Part shown: one piece after another, positions 32,692 through 41,387 of the stretch
Position numbering within the stretch: the first letter of the stretch is position 1
How the letters are laid out: each line of letters starts with the position of its first letter
DNA from: CAIYHK01 sp964638795
GTDB taxonomy: Bacteria > Actinomycetota > Acidimicrobiia > Acidimicrobiales > Ilumatobacteraceae
Direction of reading: 5' to 3'
DNA length: 59,418 bases
Assembly: GCA_964638795.1 (NCBI GenBank)
Contig: CAZXAX010000002.1
Span: 1 to 59,418, forward strand
Position numbers and translations under genes: made by a program
The notes under the pieces: generated by a model
The model's database searches: none
The model's input: only the letters and a program-made list of their open reading frames with translations
What the model was told of the DNA's origin: nothing

Positions 32692-34677
32692 GTGTCTGGG
32701 GCAACCTTTTTGCGCACTCGCCTCGTGGCGCTTTGTTTTCTCATGTTGTTTGTTGAGTTGGCGTTAATCCGCTGGCTCGGAGCGAATGTCCTATACCTTG
32801 CGTACTTCTCAAATGTGGTGTTGTTAGGAAGCTTCCTGGGGATCGGTCTCGGGTTCCTCTACTCGCACCGCACCGGACGCAGCCTTCTCAAGTACACGCC
32901 GTTGGCGTTGTCGGCTCTCGTTGCGGTAGTGCATTTCGTGCCGGTCAAACTGCGCTCTAACGGCGATGATCTGATTTTCTTTGGCACTGAGTACAAACCC
33001 TCAGGACCACCACGAGAACTCGCACTCCCACTCGTGTTCTTAATCGTTGCGCTAATCCTCATGTGTATCGGAAGTGGGATCGCCAGTGTCTTTAAGCAGC
33101 TGAAGAACCTAGATGCCTATCAGTGGGATTTGGTCGGTTCCTTGCTTGGGATTATCGGATTCACGATCCTGTCATTCCTTGGTACACCACCGCTCGTGTG
33201 GGGTGCGATTGCCACGCTCACGATGATCTGGACAATCTGGCCAAAAACAGTTCGTGACATTGCGTTGCTTGCGGTTCCGCTTGTGGTGATGCTCGTGACA
33301 CTTGGCATTGAATCCGCTCAGGACAACGTGAAGTGGACCCCTTATTACAAAGTGAAATACACCTTGAGTGATGAAGGCGCCGCGGTTTATGTCAATGACA
33401 TCGGGCACTGGGTGCAGACCGCAGGTAACGACTCGAAGCTCTATCAAGCAGCCCACGAGCGTCGCGCATCCAAAGAGCCGGTTACGGATCTATTAGTGAT
33501 TGGTTCTGGCAGCGGAAACGATGTTTCTGTTGGATTGTTCAACGGCGCAAAACATGTTGATGCAGTCGAGATCGACCCCAAGATGCTTGACATCGCCAAG
33601 AAATATCATCCGAACAAACCGTATGATGATCCACGAGTTGATGTTCACATTGACGACGGTCGCGCATTTATCGAGCGTTCGGACAAGAAGTGGAACATGA
33701 TTGTTCTTGCTCTCACTGACTCGCTAACACTGGTTCAAGGTGCGTCGTCCATTCGTCTCGAGAGCTATCTCTTCACGAAGGAAGCAGCGGAGACGTATAA
33801 GGAACATCTGGACGATGGTGGCGTGTTTGCGATGTACAACTTTTATCGTGAGCCGTGGTTGGTTGACCGTTATGCGGGCACTCTCGAGGAAGCATTCGGG
33901 CATTCGCCATGTGTAACCAAGATTGAAGCGCTTGCAATCACGATTCTCACGGTCGGTTCGCAGCCCGAGAATACAAAGTGCAAAAAGGGCGAAAAGTGGG
34001 AACGCACAGAGGGCGTGCCTTCATCTGTCTCCGATGACCGACCATTTCCGTATTTGAAGACGCCGAGTATTCCGTCTTTCTATTTAGTGTCTCTCGCCCT
34101 GGTCCTTCTGGTTTCGGTGCTGTTGATTCGTGGCGTTGGTGGGCCGCTGCGAGGCATGCGCGGGTATCTAGATCTGTTCTTTATGGGTGTTGCATTCATG
34201 CTTTTGGAGACCAAGAACGTGGTGCAATTTGCACTGCTATTCGGCACCACATGGTTGGTTAATGCCCTCGTCTTTGCCAGTGTGCTCGGGTCTGTACTTC
34301 TCGCGGTTGTTGTATCCAAACGGGTTCGCCGGCTGAATCTCAAGGTTCTCTATGCACTTCTAGGTGTTTCAATATTGATTGGCTGGCTGATTCCCCAAGG
34401 TTCGCTTTTGCCACTGTCATTTGTGCCGCGGTTGTTGGTCGCTGGCGCAATTGCATTCGCGCCGATTTTCATTGCAAATGTGATCTTCTCTCAGCGTTTC
34501 CGCGATACGGGTGATTCGACTCCAGCATTCGCTGCGAACTTGTTTGGCGCGATTCTCGGCGGGGCGCTTGAGTACTCTTCGCTGATCTTGGGCTATAGAA
34601 ACCTGTTGATCGTGGCCCTTTTGCTTTACGGCTGTGCCGTTATAAGCGGTCGCCGCCATCTATCGCCCGCGACCTAG
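32692..34677 (+). CDS. Polytopic membrane protein with spermidine-synthase-like domain
   Basis: A 661-residue protein. About seven N-terminal helices (starting LRTRLVALCFLMLFVELALI and IRWLGANVLYLAYFSNVVLL) are followed by a SAM-methyltransferase/spermidine-synthase-fold domain (about residues 240-420) with LLVIGSGSGNDVSVGL, VDAVEIDPKML, DPRVDVHIDDGRAFI and about six C-terminal helices. Such membrane-embedded spermidine synthase homologues are widespread, but their products are mostly unknown; aminopropyl transfer is not established. GTG start, probable leaderless promoter. The stop lies 11 bp before the dnaE2 LexA box. Confidence 0.85.
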   Translation: MSGATFLRTRLVALCFLMLFVELALIRWLGANVLYLAYFSNVVLLGSFLGIGLGFLYSHRTGRSLLKYTPLALSALVAVVHFVPVKLRSNGDDLIFFGTEYKPSGPPRELALPLVFLIVALILMCIGSGIASVFKQLKNLDAYQWDLVGSLLGIIGFTILSFLGTPPLVWGAIATLTMIWTIWPKTVRDIALLAVPLVVMLVTLGIESAQDNVKWTPYYKVKYTLSDEGAAVYVNDIGHWVQTAGNDSKLYQAAHERRASKEPVTDLLVIGSGSGNDVSVGLFNGAKHVDAVEIDPKMLDIAKKYHPNKPYDDPRVDVHIDDGRAFIERSDKKWNMIVLALTDSLTLVQGASSIRLESYLFTKEAAETYKEHLDDGGVFAMYNFYREPWLVDRYAGTLEEAFGHSPCVTKIEALAITILTVGSQPENTKCKKGEKWERTEGVPSSVSDDRPFPYLKTPSIPSFYLVSLALVLLVSVLLIRGVGGPLRGMRGYLDLFFMGVAFMLLETKNVVQFALLFGTTWLVNALVFASVLGSVLLAVVVSKRVRRLNLKVLYALLGVSILIGWLIPQGSLLPLSFVPRLLVAGAIAFAPIFIANVIFSQRFRDTGDSTPAFAANLFGAILGGALEYSSLILGYRNLLIVALLLYGCAVISGRRHLSPAT

Positions 34678-34688
34678 CCTCTGGCGAA

Positions 34689-34711
34689 AGCGAACATATG
34701 TTCGCTAGTGT
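34689..34711 (+). promoter_or_regulatory. LexA (SOS) box plus -10 of dnaE2
   Basis: AGCGAACATATGTTCGCT at 34689-34706 is a perfect 18-bp palindrome with the same 14-bp core as at 29939. TAGTGT (34706-34711) overlaps its last base and ends 6 nt before GTG 34718. It gives dnaE2 an independent SOS promoter. Confidence 0.94.
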
Positions 34712-34717
34712 TGCTCG

Positions 34718-37700
34718 GTGGCTTACGCCGAACTCCACTGCCGATCAAACTTCAGTTTCCTAACCGGGGCTTCTCATCCTGAGGCTCTGGTTGAGGAAGC
34801 CGCACGTCTTGGCCTTCAGGCTCTCGCTCTGACTGATCGTGACGGGTTTTACGGTGTTGTGCGTTTTGCGCAAGCTGCTCGTGGCACCGGAATCGGCACG
34901 GTGTTCGGAGTGGAGGTCTCGCTTGCAGAGATTGGTGGAAACATCGTGCTGCTGGCCCAAGGGCCGAGTGGTTATGCGCGGTTGTCGCGCGCGATAAGCG
35001 TGGCCCAACTCGCTGGCAGTAAAGGTGCACCAAAGTTTTCTTTACGCATGCTCGCCGACGAGTGCAGTGGCCATGTTGCGATCCTCACGGGTGCCGATGA
35101 AGGAGCGATCCCGCGCAGCTTGCGTGATCGTGGCCCAGCAGAGGCAGAACGCGCATTGTCACTTTTGGTTGATTCATTCGGTGCGGATTCTGTTTGGGTT
35201 GAACTCTGGGATCATGGCACGCCAATGTGCAGCGCGCGTAATGATGCGCTCGTGCGTTCCGCTGCCTTGATCGGGATTCCAGTGTTGGCTACCAATGACG
35301 TCCACTACGCCACTCCAAGCGATCATCGTCTCGCCAATGTGTTTGCTGCTGTGCGTGCCGGTAGCGCTTTGACCGAACACGACTCATGGTTGCCGGCGGG
35401 CTCCACAGCACATCTGCGTTCAGCACGCGAACAACTGCGACGCTTCGCGCGGTATCCAGGAGCAGTAGAAAACGCAGCTGCGCTTGGTGCCGCACTCGCA
35501 TTTGATCTTTCACTTTTGGCGCCGAATCTGCCCCCATACCCGTGCCCTGATGGCCTGAATGAAATGCAGTATTTGCGGCGTGTGGTTCATGAATCCGCTA
35601 CTAAAAAATATGGCCCACCACCAAGCGACCCGCTTGAGGACCTCACGTTACGGGCGCGCGCATGGCGTGCTATCGAACACGAACTCAACGTGATTGAGGC
35701 GCTCGGTTTCCCTGGTTACTTCCTTGTGGTGTGGGACATCGTTGAGTTTTGTCGTCACCAGAACATCTATTGCCAGGGGCGTGGCAGTGCTGCCAACAGT
35801 GCAGTGTGTTATTCGCTTGGGATCACGAATGCCGATCCGGTGTCACTCGGGCTTTTGTTTGAGCGTTTCTTGTCCCCAGAACGCGATGGCCCTCCAGATA
35901 TTGATGTGGACATCGAAAGTGCGCGTCGCGAAGAGGCAATCCAATACGTTTTCAATCGATACGGACGCCATCATGCAGCTCAAGTGGCAAATGTGATCAC
36001 TTATCGATCAAAGTCAGCCGTGCGTGACGTGTTGAAAGCGGTGGGGGATAAGCATGCAGGCAATCATCCCGACATCGTCAATGAAATGATCAGTCAAATC
36101 GCTGACTCCCCGCGACATCTCGGTATTCATTCCGGTGGCATGGTGATCTGTGATCGCCCGGTGATCGAGGTGTGCCCTGTGGAGTGGGCACGCATGCGTA
36201 ATCGCAGTGTCTTGCAGTGGGACAAAGATGATTGCGCTGCTGCTGGCCTCGTGAAATTTGATCTTCTGGGGCTCGGTATGTTGACCGCGCTGCACAAGGT
36301 GGTTGATCTGGTGCGTGAGCACCATGGTGTGGAGGTTGATCTAGCAACCATTCCTCAAGACGACGAGGTGTATGCGATGTTGTGTCGCGCCGACACTGTT
36401 GGGGTCTTTCAAGTTGAGTCGCGAGCGCAGATGATCACACTTCCACGGTTGCGGCCACGCCGCTTCTACGACATCGTGGTTGAAGTGGCTCTCATTAGGC
36501 CAGGACCCATCCAAGGTGGGTCAGTCCACCCCTACATCAGGCGACGCAACGGAGAAGAGCCAGTTACCTATCTGCATCCATTGCTGGAGAAGTCACTTGC
36601 CAAAACACTTGGCGTGCCGTTGTTCCAAGAACAGCTGATGCAGATGGCAATCGATGTTGCGAACTTCACGCCAAATGAAGCAGACCTGTTACGGCAAGCG
36701 ATGGGGTCAAAGCGTTCCACTGCTCGCATGGAAGCGATCAAGCAACGTCTTTATGAGGGAATGTACGAAAACGGTGTGAGCAAAGAAGTGGCCGATGAGA
36801 TCTTCAGCAAGATGGCCGCGTTTGCCAACTACGGATTCCCAGAGAGTCACTCGGTGAGTTTTGCGTATCTGGTTTATGCATCAGCCTGGTTCAAACGTTT
36901 TTATCCAGCAGCTTTCTGTGTGGCGCTACTTAATTCACAGCCAATGGGGTTTTGGTCGCCACATTCCCTCGTGCAGGACGCCAAACGCCATGGCATTCAA
37001 ATTCGTCCAGTGGATGTGAACCACTCCCGTGCAGTGGCTTCATTGGAGCCCTGTGACGAGTCGGTGGGAGGGTTTGCTGTGCGCATTGGTTTGGATTCCG
37101 TGCGTGGTGTGGGCGCTGAACTCGCACAGTTGATCGCTTCCGCCGCTCCGTATCTGGATGCTGGAGATTTGCGCCATCGTGTCCCTGGCATCAATAAAAC
37201 GCATCTCGAGAATCTGTCAGCCGCCAATGCGTTCGCCAGCTGTGGCGTTGAGCGTCGCGAAGCAATCTGGCAAGCAGGCGTGATCGCAAAAGTTGATCCT
37301 GCACACTTGCCAGGCACGATGTTGGGTGCTGAAACTCCCGATTTGCCCTTGATGAATGCAATGGAAAAAGTAATCGCCGATCTCTCCTACACGGGTGTTT
37401 CACCAGATGTGCATCCGATTGCTCTTGTGCGTGAATATCTGGACACCGTTGGAGTACTGCGTTCAGTTGATCTGCATTCGGTGCGCAGTGGTTCGCGAGT
37501 GGTTGTCGGTGGAATTGTTACGCATCGTCAGCGCCCGGCCACAGCAAAGGGAACAACTTTCATCAACCTCGAAGACGAAACTGGGCTCATAAATATTCTG
37601 TGTTCGCGCGGGTGCTGGAAGCGTTTTCAAGATGTAGCAGTTGGTGCAACGGCGATGATTGTGCGCGGCAGGCTTGAATCAGTCAAAGGCGCAATAAATG

Positions 37701-37765
37701 TAATTGCCGAACACCTTGAACACATGCCCGTCGCGATGGTCAATGCCAGTCGCGACTTCCATTAG
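34718..37765 (+). CDS. dnaE2: Error-prone DNA polymerase III alpha subunit
   Basis: A 1015-residue C-family polymerase for mutagenic lesion bypass. The N-terminal PHP domain is AYAELHCRSNFSFLTGASHPEA (residues 2 on). The polymerase core has FPGYFLVVWDIVEFCR, QGRGSAANSAVCYSLGI, DGPPDIDVDIES with catalytic Asp residues, VFQVESRAQMITLPRL, RPGPIQGGSVHPYIRRR and FPESHSVSFAYLVYASAW. The C-terminal OB domain is INLEDETGLINILCSRGCW. Length suits DnaE2 and not the replicative DnaE1. GTG start, leaderless, under its own LexA box. Functional partner of imuA'-imuB 2.7 kb upstream. No clamp-binding motif was searched in detail. Confidence 0.95.
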   Translation: MAYAELHCRSNFSFLTGASHPEALVEEAARLGLQALALTDRDGFYGVVRFAQAARGTGIGTVFGVEVSLAEIGGNIVLLAQGPSGYARLSRAISVAQLAGSKGAPKFSLRMLADECSGHVAILTGADEGAIPRSLRDRGPAEAERALSLLVDSFGADSVWVELWDHGTPMCSARNDALVRSAALIGIPVLATNDVHYATPSDHRLANVFAAVRAGSALTEHDSWLPAGSTAHLRSAREQLRRFARYPGAVENAAALGAALAFDLSLLAPNLPPYPCPDGLNEMQYLRRVVHESATKKYGPPPSDPLEDLTLRARAWRAIEHELNVIEALGFPGYFLVVWDIVEFCRHQNIYCQGRGSAANSAVCYSLGITNADPVSLGLLFERFLSPERDGPPDIDVDIESARREEAIQYVFNRYGRHHAAQVANVITYRSKSAVRDVLKAVGDKHAGNHPDIVNEMISQIADSPRHLGIHSGGMVICDRPVIEVCPVEWARMRNRSVLQWDKDDCAAAGLVKFDLLGLGMLTALHKVVDLVREHHGVEVDLATIPQDDEVYAMLCRADTVGVFQVESRAQMITLPRLRPRRFYDIVVEVALIRPGPIQGGSVHPYIRRRNGEEPVTYLHPLLEKSLAKTLGVPLFQEQLMQMAIDVANFTPNEADLLRQAMGSKRSTARMEAIKQRLYEGMYENGVSKEVADEIFSKMAAFANYGFPESHSVSFAYLVYASAWFKRFYPAAFCVALLNSQPMGFWSPHSLVQDAKRHGIQIRPVDVNHSRAVASLEPCDESVGGFAVRIGLDSVRGVGAELAQLIASAAPYLDAGDLRHRVPGINKTHLENLSAANAFASCGVERREAIWQAGVIAKVDPAHLPGTMLGAETPDLPLMNAMEKVIADLSYTGVSPDVHPIALVREYLDTVGVLRSVDLHSVRSGSRVVVGGIVTHRQRPATAKGTTFINLEDETGLINILCSRGCWKRFQDVAVGATAMIVRGRLESVKGAINVIAEHLEHMPVAMVNASRDFH

Positions 37766-38065
37766 CTATTCGTTGGGCTTGTCATTCAGGCCATCGTTGA
37801 AGGACCTGTAGACCTCGTAGATCTCTTTGCACTTCTGACAGAGGGGAAGTTGTTTTGGATCACGCGACGGAATCCAAACATGACCGCAAAGTGCTTCGAG
37901 TTGCGTGCCATAAATTCGGGCCTCAAGTACTTTGGCTGCAGCTGACTCACCGGGTTCGGTTTTCACAATGTGGGCCACCGTGGGTTCACCCGTTTCGGGA
38001 GTGATCTCAGAATCGGCTTCAAGGACTGTGCCATGGCTTGGGTGCAGTTCGGTGCCCATGCCCAT
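37766..38065 (-). CDS. DUF3039 family protein
   Basis: A 99-residue small cytoplasmic protein. The C-terminal half carries the DUF3039 hallmark CGHVWIPSRDPKQLPLCQKC followed by KEIYE; the Cys set may bind zinc. An acidic N-terminal half precedes it. The function is unknown and the family is nearly confined to actinobacteria. ATG 38065 or ATG 38059. It ends directly against dnaE2 (convergent) and is divergent from the FmdB-like gene. Confidence 0.9.
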   Translation of the reverse strand: MGMGTELHPSHGTVLEADSEITPETGEPTVAHIVKTEPGESAAAKVLEARIYGTQLEALCGHVWIPSRDPKQLPLCQKCKEIYEVYRSFNDGLNDKPNE

Positions 38066-38083
38066 AAGTATTCCAGTCAGGCG

Positions 38084-38089
38084 TATGCT
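38084..38089 (+). promoter_or_regulatory. Putative -10 hexamer TATGCT
   Basis: TATGCT ends 6 nt before ATG 38096 (offset 12). Confidence 0.5.
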
Positions 38090-38095
38090 GAGGAC

Positions 38096-38320
38096 ATGCC
38101 GACTTATGAATACAAGTGCCGCGAGTGTGGAACCACTTTTGAGGCCCGTCGTTCAATGGCTGAAGCCAATGCCCCAATTAACTGTCCAGACGGCCATATG
38201 GATGCCATTCGCATGCTTTCTGTGTTTGCGAGTGTTAATGCTGGTGGCTCAGCAAAGAGTGCCCCGGCTCCCGCTCCTCGCCCCGCAGGTGGTTGCGGCG
38301 GTGGCTGTGCTTGCCACTGA
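38096..38320 (+). CDS. FmdB-family zinc-ribbon protein
   Basis: A 74-residue protein. The N-terminal zinc ribbon MPTYEYKCRECGTTFEARRS carries the CxxC pair; the second pair of the usual ribbon is degenerate (CPDGHMDA has one Cys and a His). The tail is Ala/Pro-rich and ends GGCGGGCACH. The family is often called a putative regulatory protein; its function is not established. TATGCT precedes the ATG with leaderless spacing. Confidence 0.9.
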   Translation: MPTYEYKCRECGTTFEARRSMAEANAPINCPDGHMDAIRMLSVFASVNAGGSAKSAPAPAPRPAGGCGGGCACH

Positions 38321-38323
38321 AAT

Positions 38324-39205
38324 TCAGTAAGACTGCGCTGCGCCAGCTAAGCACAGCACGAACGCCACGCCAATGACCAGTGCTGGAACAAGAATCGAAA
38401 CAACCTTGGCTTGTTCGCGGGTCATATCCCAACGCAAGCGCGTGATGGCTGCGTTCGGTGCATAAAGCGCCCAACCACAAACAAAGCCGGCAAGCATGCC
38501 GCCGATGTGGCCACCAATTGAAATACCAGGAATCGCAAATGTGATTACAAGATTGATTAACAGTGTCATTCCTAGACCAGTTCGCCACGGATTCACGCCA
38601 CTCAGCTTCAGCGCAACTACCGCCGTTGCCATGAGGCCAAACACGGCTCCTGACGCACCGCCAGAGAAACTGGTTGGGTCAAGCAACAATGCTCCTGCAG
38701 CTCCACCGAAGAGGGAAGCCACATAAACCAACAAGTACCGACCACGACCCACGCCAGTTTCCAGAATTGATCCAAGCTGGAACAAAAGAAACATGTTCAT
38801 GCCGATGTGCAGTAACCCAAAGTGGAGAAATCCGCTTGTGATGATGCGGTACCACTCGCCGTTGTCAACTAACGGACCAAAAAGAGCAATGTCTCGCGCT
38901 CTGGGGCCGACTCCAGATCCGGTGGCGTAATCAAAATCTCCTGCAAGCACCCAAAAGAAGACTGCAATGTTGAGTGCGATCAGAATCTTGGTCACCAAAA
39001 TTGGTTGTGCTGCATTCCAAAACGTCACGCGTTCGCGGGTGCTGGGCGCAGCTGCGCGCCTGCAGTCAACACAAAGCGAGCCAACCGATGCTTGCTCGAG
39101 GCAGTTGGCACAGTACGGGTTGGCGCAGCGCGTGCATAGTCGACCCGTTTCGCGCTCTGGGTGTCGAGTGCAGCGTGGCAGTGGAGGGGGAGGGAGATCC
39201 ATCAC
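38324..39205 (-). CDS. Rhomboid-family intramembrane serine protease with N-terminal zinc finger
   Basis: A 293-residue membrane protease. Residues 12-50 hold a B-box-like zinc finger (CTRHPERETGRLCTRC, CANCLEQ, CVDC). Rhomboid helices follow: FLHFGLLHIGMNMFLLFQLG (the HxxxN-type oxyanion segment), SGGASGAVFGLMAT (catalytic Ser in GASG) and GGHIGGMLAGFVCG (catalytic His), about six to seven helices in all. It cleaves membrane proteins within the bilayer; the substrate is unknown. GTG 39205 or ATG 39202 both overlap the fcl stop, so it is coupled to fcl. Confidence 0.93.
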   Translation of the reverse strand: MMDLPPPPLPRCTRHPERETGRLCTRCANPYCANCLEQASVGSLCVDCRRAAAPSTRERVTFWNAAQPILVTKILIALNIAVFFWVLAGDFDYATGSGVGPRARDIALFGPLVDNGEWYRIITSGFLHFGLLHIGMNMFLLFQLGSILETGVGRGRYLLVYVASLFGGAAGALLLDPTSFSGGASGAVFGLMATAVVALKLSGVNPWRTGLGMTLLINLVITFAIPGISIGGHIGGMLAGFVCGWALYAPNAAITRLRWDMTREQAKVVSILVPALVIGVAFVLCLAGAAQSY

Positions 39206-40200
39206 TTACCCGGGTCGCGCTCAGCCTCTTCGCGATTGGCCAGATACCACTCGATTGTGTTGCGCAGTCCTTCTTCAAACGACATCTTGGCTTTCCAGCC
39301 AAGTGTGCTAGCCGCAAAAGACGCATCAACGCGTCGGCGTGGTTGGCCATCGGGTTTCGTTGAGTCCCAGACAAGATCGCCGGTAAAGCCAACGAGTCGT
39401 GCCACGGTCTCGACAGTTTCCTTGATGGTGATCTCATGGTCATTTCCGAGATTGATTGGCTCGTGACCCTCGTGGATTTCGGCAGCACGCACGATCGCTT
39501 CAGCCGCATCGTGCACATACAGATACTCACGACTCGCGCTACCTGTGCCCCAGACATCGATTGTGCGGGCACCGGACTCTTTGGCCTCAACACACTTCTT
39601 GATCAACGCAGGAATCACATGCGAGACCGATGGATGGAACTTGTCGCCAGGGCCATAAAGGTTGGTTGGGATCAGATACGCGAAGCGCTGACCATATTGC
39701 TGCGCGTTTACTTGAGCATGTATGAGGTGCGCTTTCTTGGCGATTCCATAAGGAGCATTTGTCTCTTCGGGGTAGCCATCCCACAGCGATTTTTCATTGA
39801 AAGGCACTGGGGTGAACTTTGGATAAGAACACACCGTTCCCAAGAGAACGGTTTTTTCCACGCCGGTGGCTCGTGCGGCCTCAATCACGTATGTGCCCAT
39901 TAGGAGATTGTCAAGATACAACGGAGCGGGTGCTACTTGGTTGTAGCCGATACCTCCCACACGCGCCGCAAGGTGGATCACATGACTCGGTGCAATTTGT
40001 GCGAAGTATTTCTCAGCTGCGCCGACTTTGGTGAGGTCTACTTCGGCGCTTCTAGGTGAATGCACAATTGCGCCTTCAGCGGTCAATTTCTCAACCACCA
40101 CGCGACCCAAGAAGCCTGCACCGCCGGTGACAATTACCTGGCGCGCCTTCCAGAATCCTGGCGTTGTCTGGATGGGTGCCGAGACTTCGCCGTTACTCAT
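39202..40200 (-). CDS. fcl: GDP-L-fucose synthase (GDP-4-keto-6-deoxymannose epimerase/reductase)
   Basis: A 332-residue extended SDR enzyme for the last step of GDP-L-fucose synthesis. The NAD(P) motif is VTGGAGFLGRVV, then VIHLAARVGGIGYN, LLGTVCSYPKFTP and the catalytic NAPYGIAKKAHL (Tyr, Lys). C-terminal INLGNDHEITIKETVETVA is typical. It would use the product of gmd, located 7 kb away. ATG 40200 has an AGGGG site and a TACGAT at offset 13; an upstream in-frame GTG region is unlikely. Overlaps the rhomboid gene by 1-4 nt. Confidence 0.93.
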   Translation of the reverse strand: MSNGEVSAPIQTTPGFWKARQVIVTGGAGFLGRVVVEKLTAEGAIVHSPRSAEVDLTKVGAAEKYFAQIAPSHVIHLAARVGGIGYNQVAPAPLYLDNLLMGTYVIEAARATGVEKTVLLGTVCSYPKFTPVPFNEKSLWDGYPEETNAPYGIAKKAHLIHAQVNAQQYGQRFAYLIPTNLYGPGDKFHPSVSHVIPALIKKCVEAKESGARTIDVWGTGSASREYLYVHDAAEAIVRAAEIHEGHEPINLGNDHEITIKETVETVARLVGFTGDLVWDSTKPDGQPRRRVDASFAASTLGWKAKMSFEEGLRNTIEWYLANREEAERDPGK

Positions 40201-40207
40201 GCCCCTA

Positions 40208-40213
40208 ATCGTA
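40208..40213 (-). promoter_or_regulatory. Putative -10 hexamer TACGAT
   Basis: The minus-strand TACGAT starts 13 nt before ATG 40200 of fcl. A weak AGGGG also lies between them. Confidence 0.35.
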
Positions 40214-40238
40214 GAACCGCAACGACCAAAATGTAGGG

Positions 40239-41387
40239 GTGTCTGGTCCGAAGCCATATTTGAACTCCGCCAGTGGGCGAGTGGAAGTGGCTGTGAACCT
40301 CTTGTGGTGTGTCCCTGGCCAGGTTGGCGGCAGCGAGGAGTACTTGGTTCGTCAGTTGCTCGGAATGAGCGAGACCGATCACGGTTTTGATATCACACTC
40401 TTTGCGGGCAACGGATTTAGTCACGCACATCCCGAGCTTGCGGCGATCTACAAGATCATGGAAACTCCCGAGACGATGGAAAGTCGCCCAACCCGGGTGG
40501 CTATGGAGAACACGTGGCTTTATGCGAAAACTCGCACCCATGCACTTGTTCACCATGGTGGCGGCACACTTCCGGCACTTGCGAATGCGCACTCGGTGTT
40601 AACCGTGCATGACCTTCAGTTCCTCAGTTATCCGCAATATCAATCGAAGTTGAAACTGCGATATCTAAAGGCCACGGTTCCAAACTCAATCAAACGCGCA
40701 TCTGTGGTAGCCGTGCCCAGCGAATATGTTCGCCAAACCGTTATCAGCGCCACAGGTGTTGATTCGGGAAAAGTGATGGTTGTACCTCATGGGATGGAGC
40801 CATCAATCGGGGTCGATGCCACACCCGAAGATGTGTTGCGTCGCAAGTATGGACTCGGAGATGGTCCGGTGCTCGTTTACCCAGGCATCACACATCCGCA
40901 TAAGAATCACATTTTTTTGTTGGAACTCATGGCCACCAAGTGGAACCATCCAGACCTGAAGATTGTGTTCGCTGGCGGCAAGGGACTCGCTGACCAAGAA
41001 GTCACCGCTGCAATCACACGTCTGAATCTCACGGACCGAGTGGTCCGCCCTGGCCGAGTTAACGACGCTGACCGTGATGGGCTTATCAAAATGGCCCTTG
41101 GTGTGGTTTTCCCGAGTGAATACGAAGGCTTTGGTGCACCCGTGATCGAGGCAATGGCCCTAGGTGCACCCGTGGCTTGTAGCGACCGTGCGAGCCTTCC
41201 TGAAGTGGCTGGTGATGCCGGGATTGTGCGTCCACTGAATCTTGAGTCTTGGGCGGATATTCCGTTGCTGATGGAAGCACGCCGCGAGTCATTGGTGGCC
41301 AAAGGCTATGAGCGCGCTCAACAGTTTACGAGCCGAGTATCAGGTGATGCGATTTTGTCTGCGTACGAAAAGTGCTTAAGTCGATGA
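40239..41387 (+). CDS. Glycosyltransferase family 4 (group 1)
   Basis: A 382-residue GT-B glycosyltransferase, probably adding a sugar to a lipid-linked polysaccharide. The N-terminal domain has LLWCVPGQVGGSEEYLVRQL; the C-terminal domain shows YPGITHPHKNHIFLLEL and the donor-binding PSEYEGFGAPVIEAMALGAP with its E-x7-E pattern. Cytoplasmic, no membrane helix. GTG 40239 chosen; GTG 40278 is an in-frame alternative. It overlaps the next glycosyltransferase by 4 nt (ATGA). Confidence 0.93.
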   Translation: MSGPKPYLNSASGRVEVAVNLLWCVPGQVGGSEEYLVRQLLGMSETDHGFDITLFAGNGFSHAHPELAAIYKIMETPETMESRPTRVAMENTWLYAKTRTHALVHHGGGTLPALANAHSVLTVHDLQFLSYPQYQSKLKLRYLKATVPNSIKRASVVAVPSEYVRQTVISATGVDSGKVMVVPHGMEPSIGVDATPEDVLRRKYGLGDGPVLVYPGITHPHKNHIFLLELMATKWNHPDLKIVFAGGKGLADQEVTAAITRLNLTDRVVRPGRVNDADRDGLIKMALGVVFPSEYEGFGAPVIEAMALGAPVACSDRASLPEVAGDAGIVRPLNLESWADIPLLMEARRESLVAKGYERAQQFTSRVSGDAILSAYEKCLSR

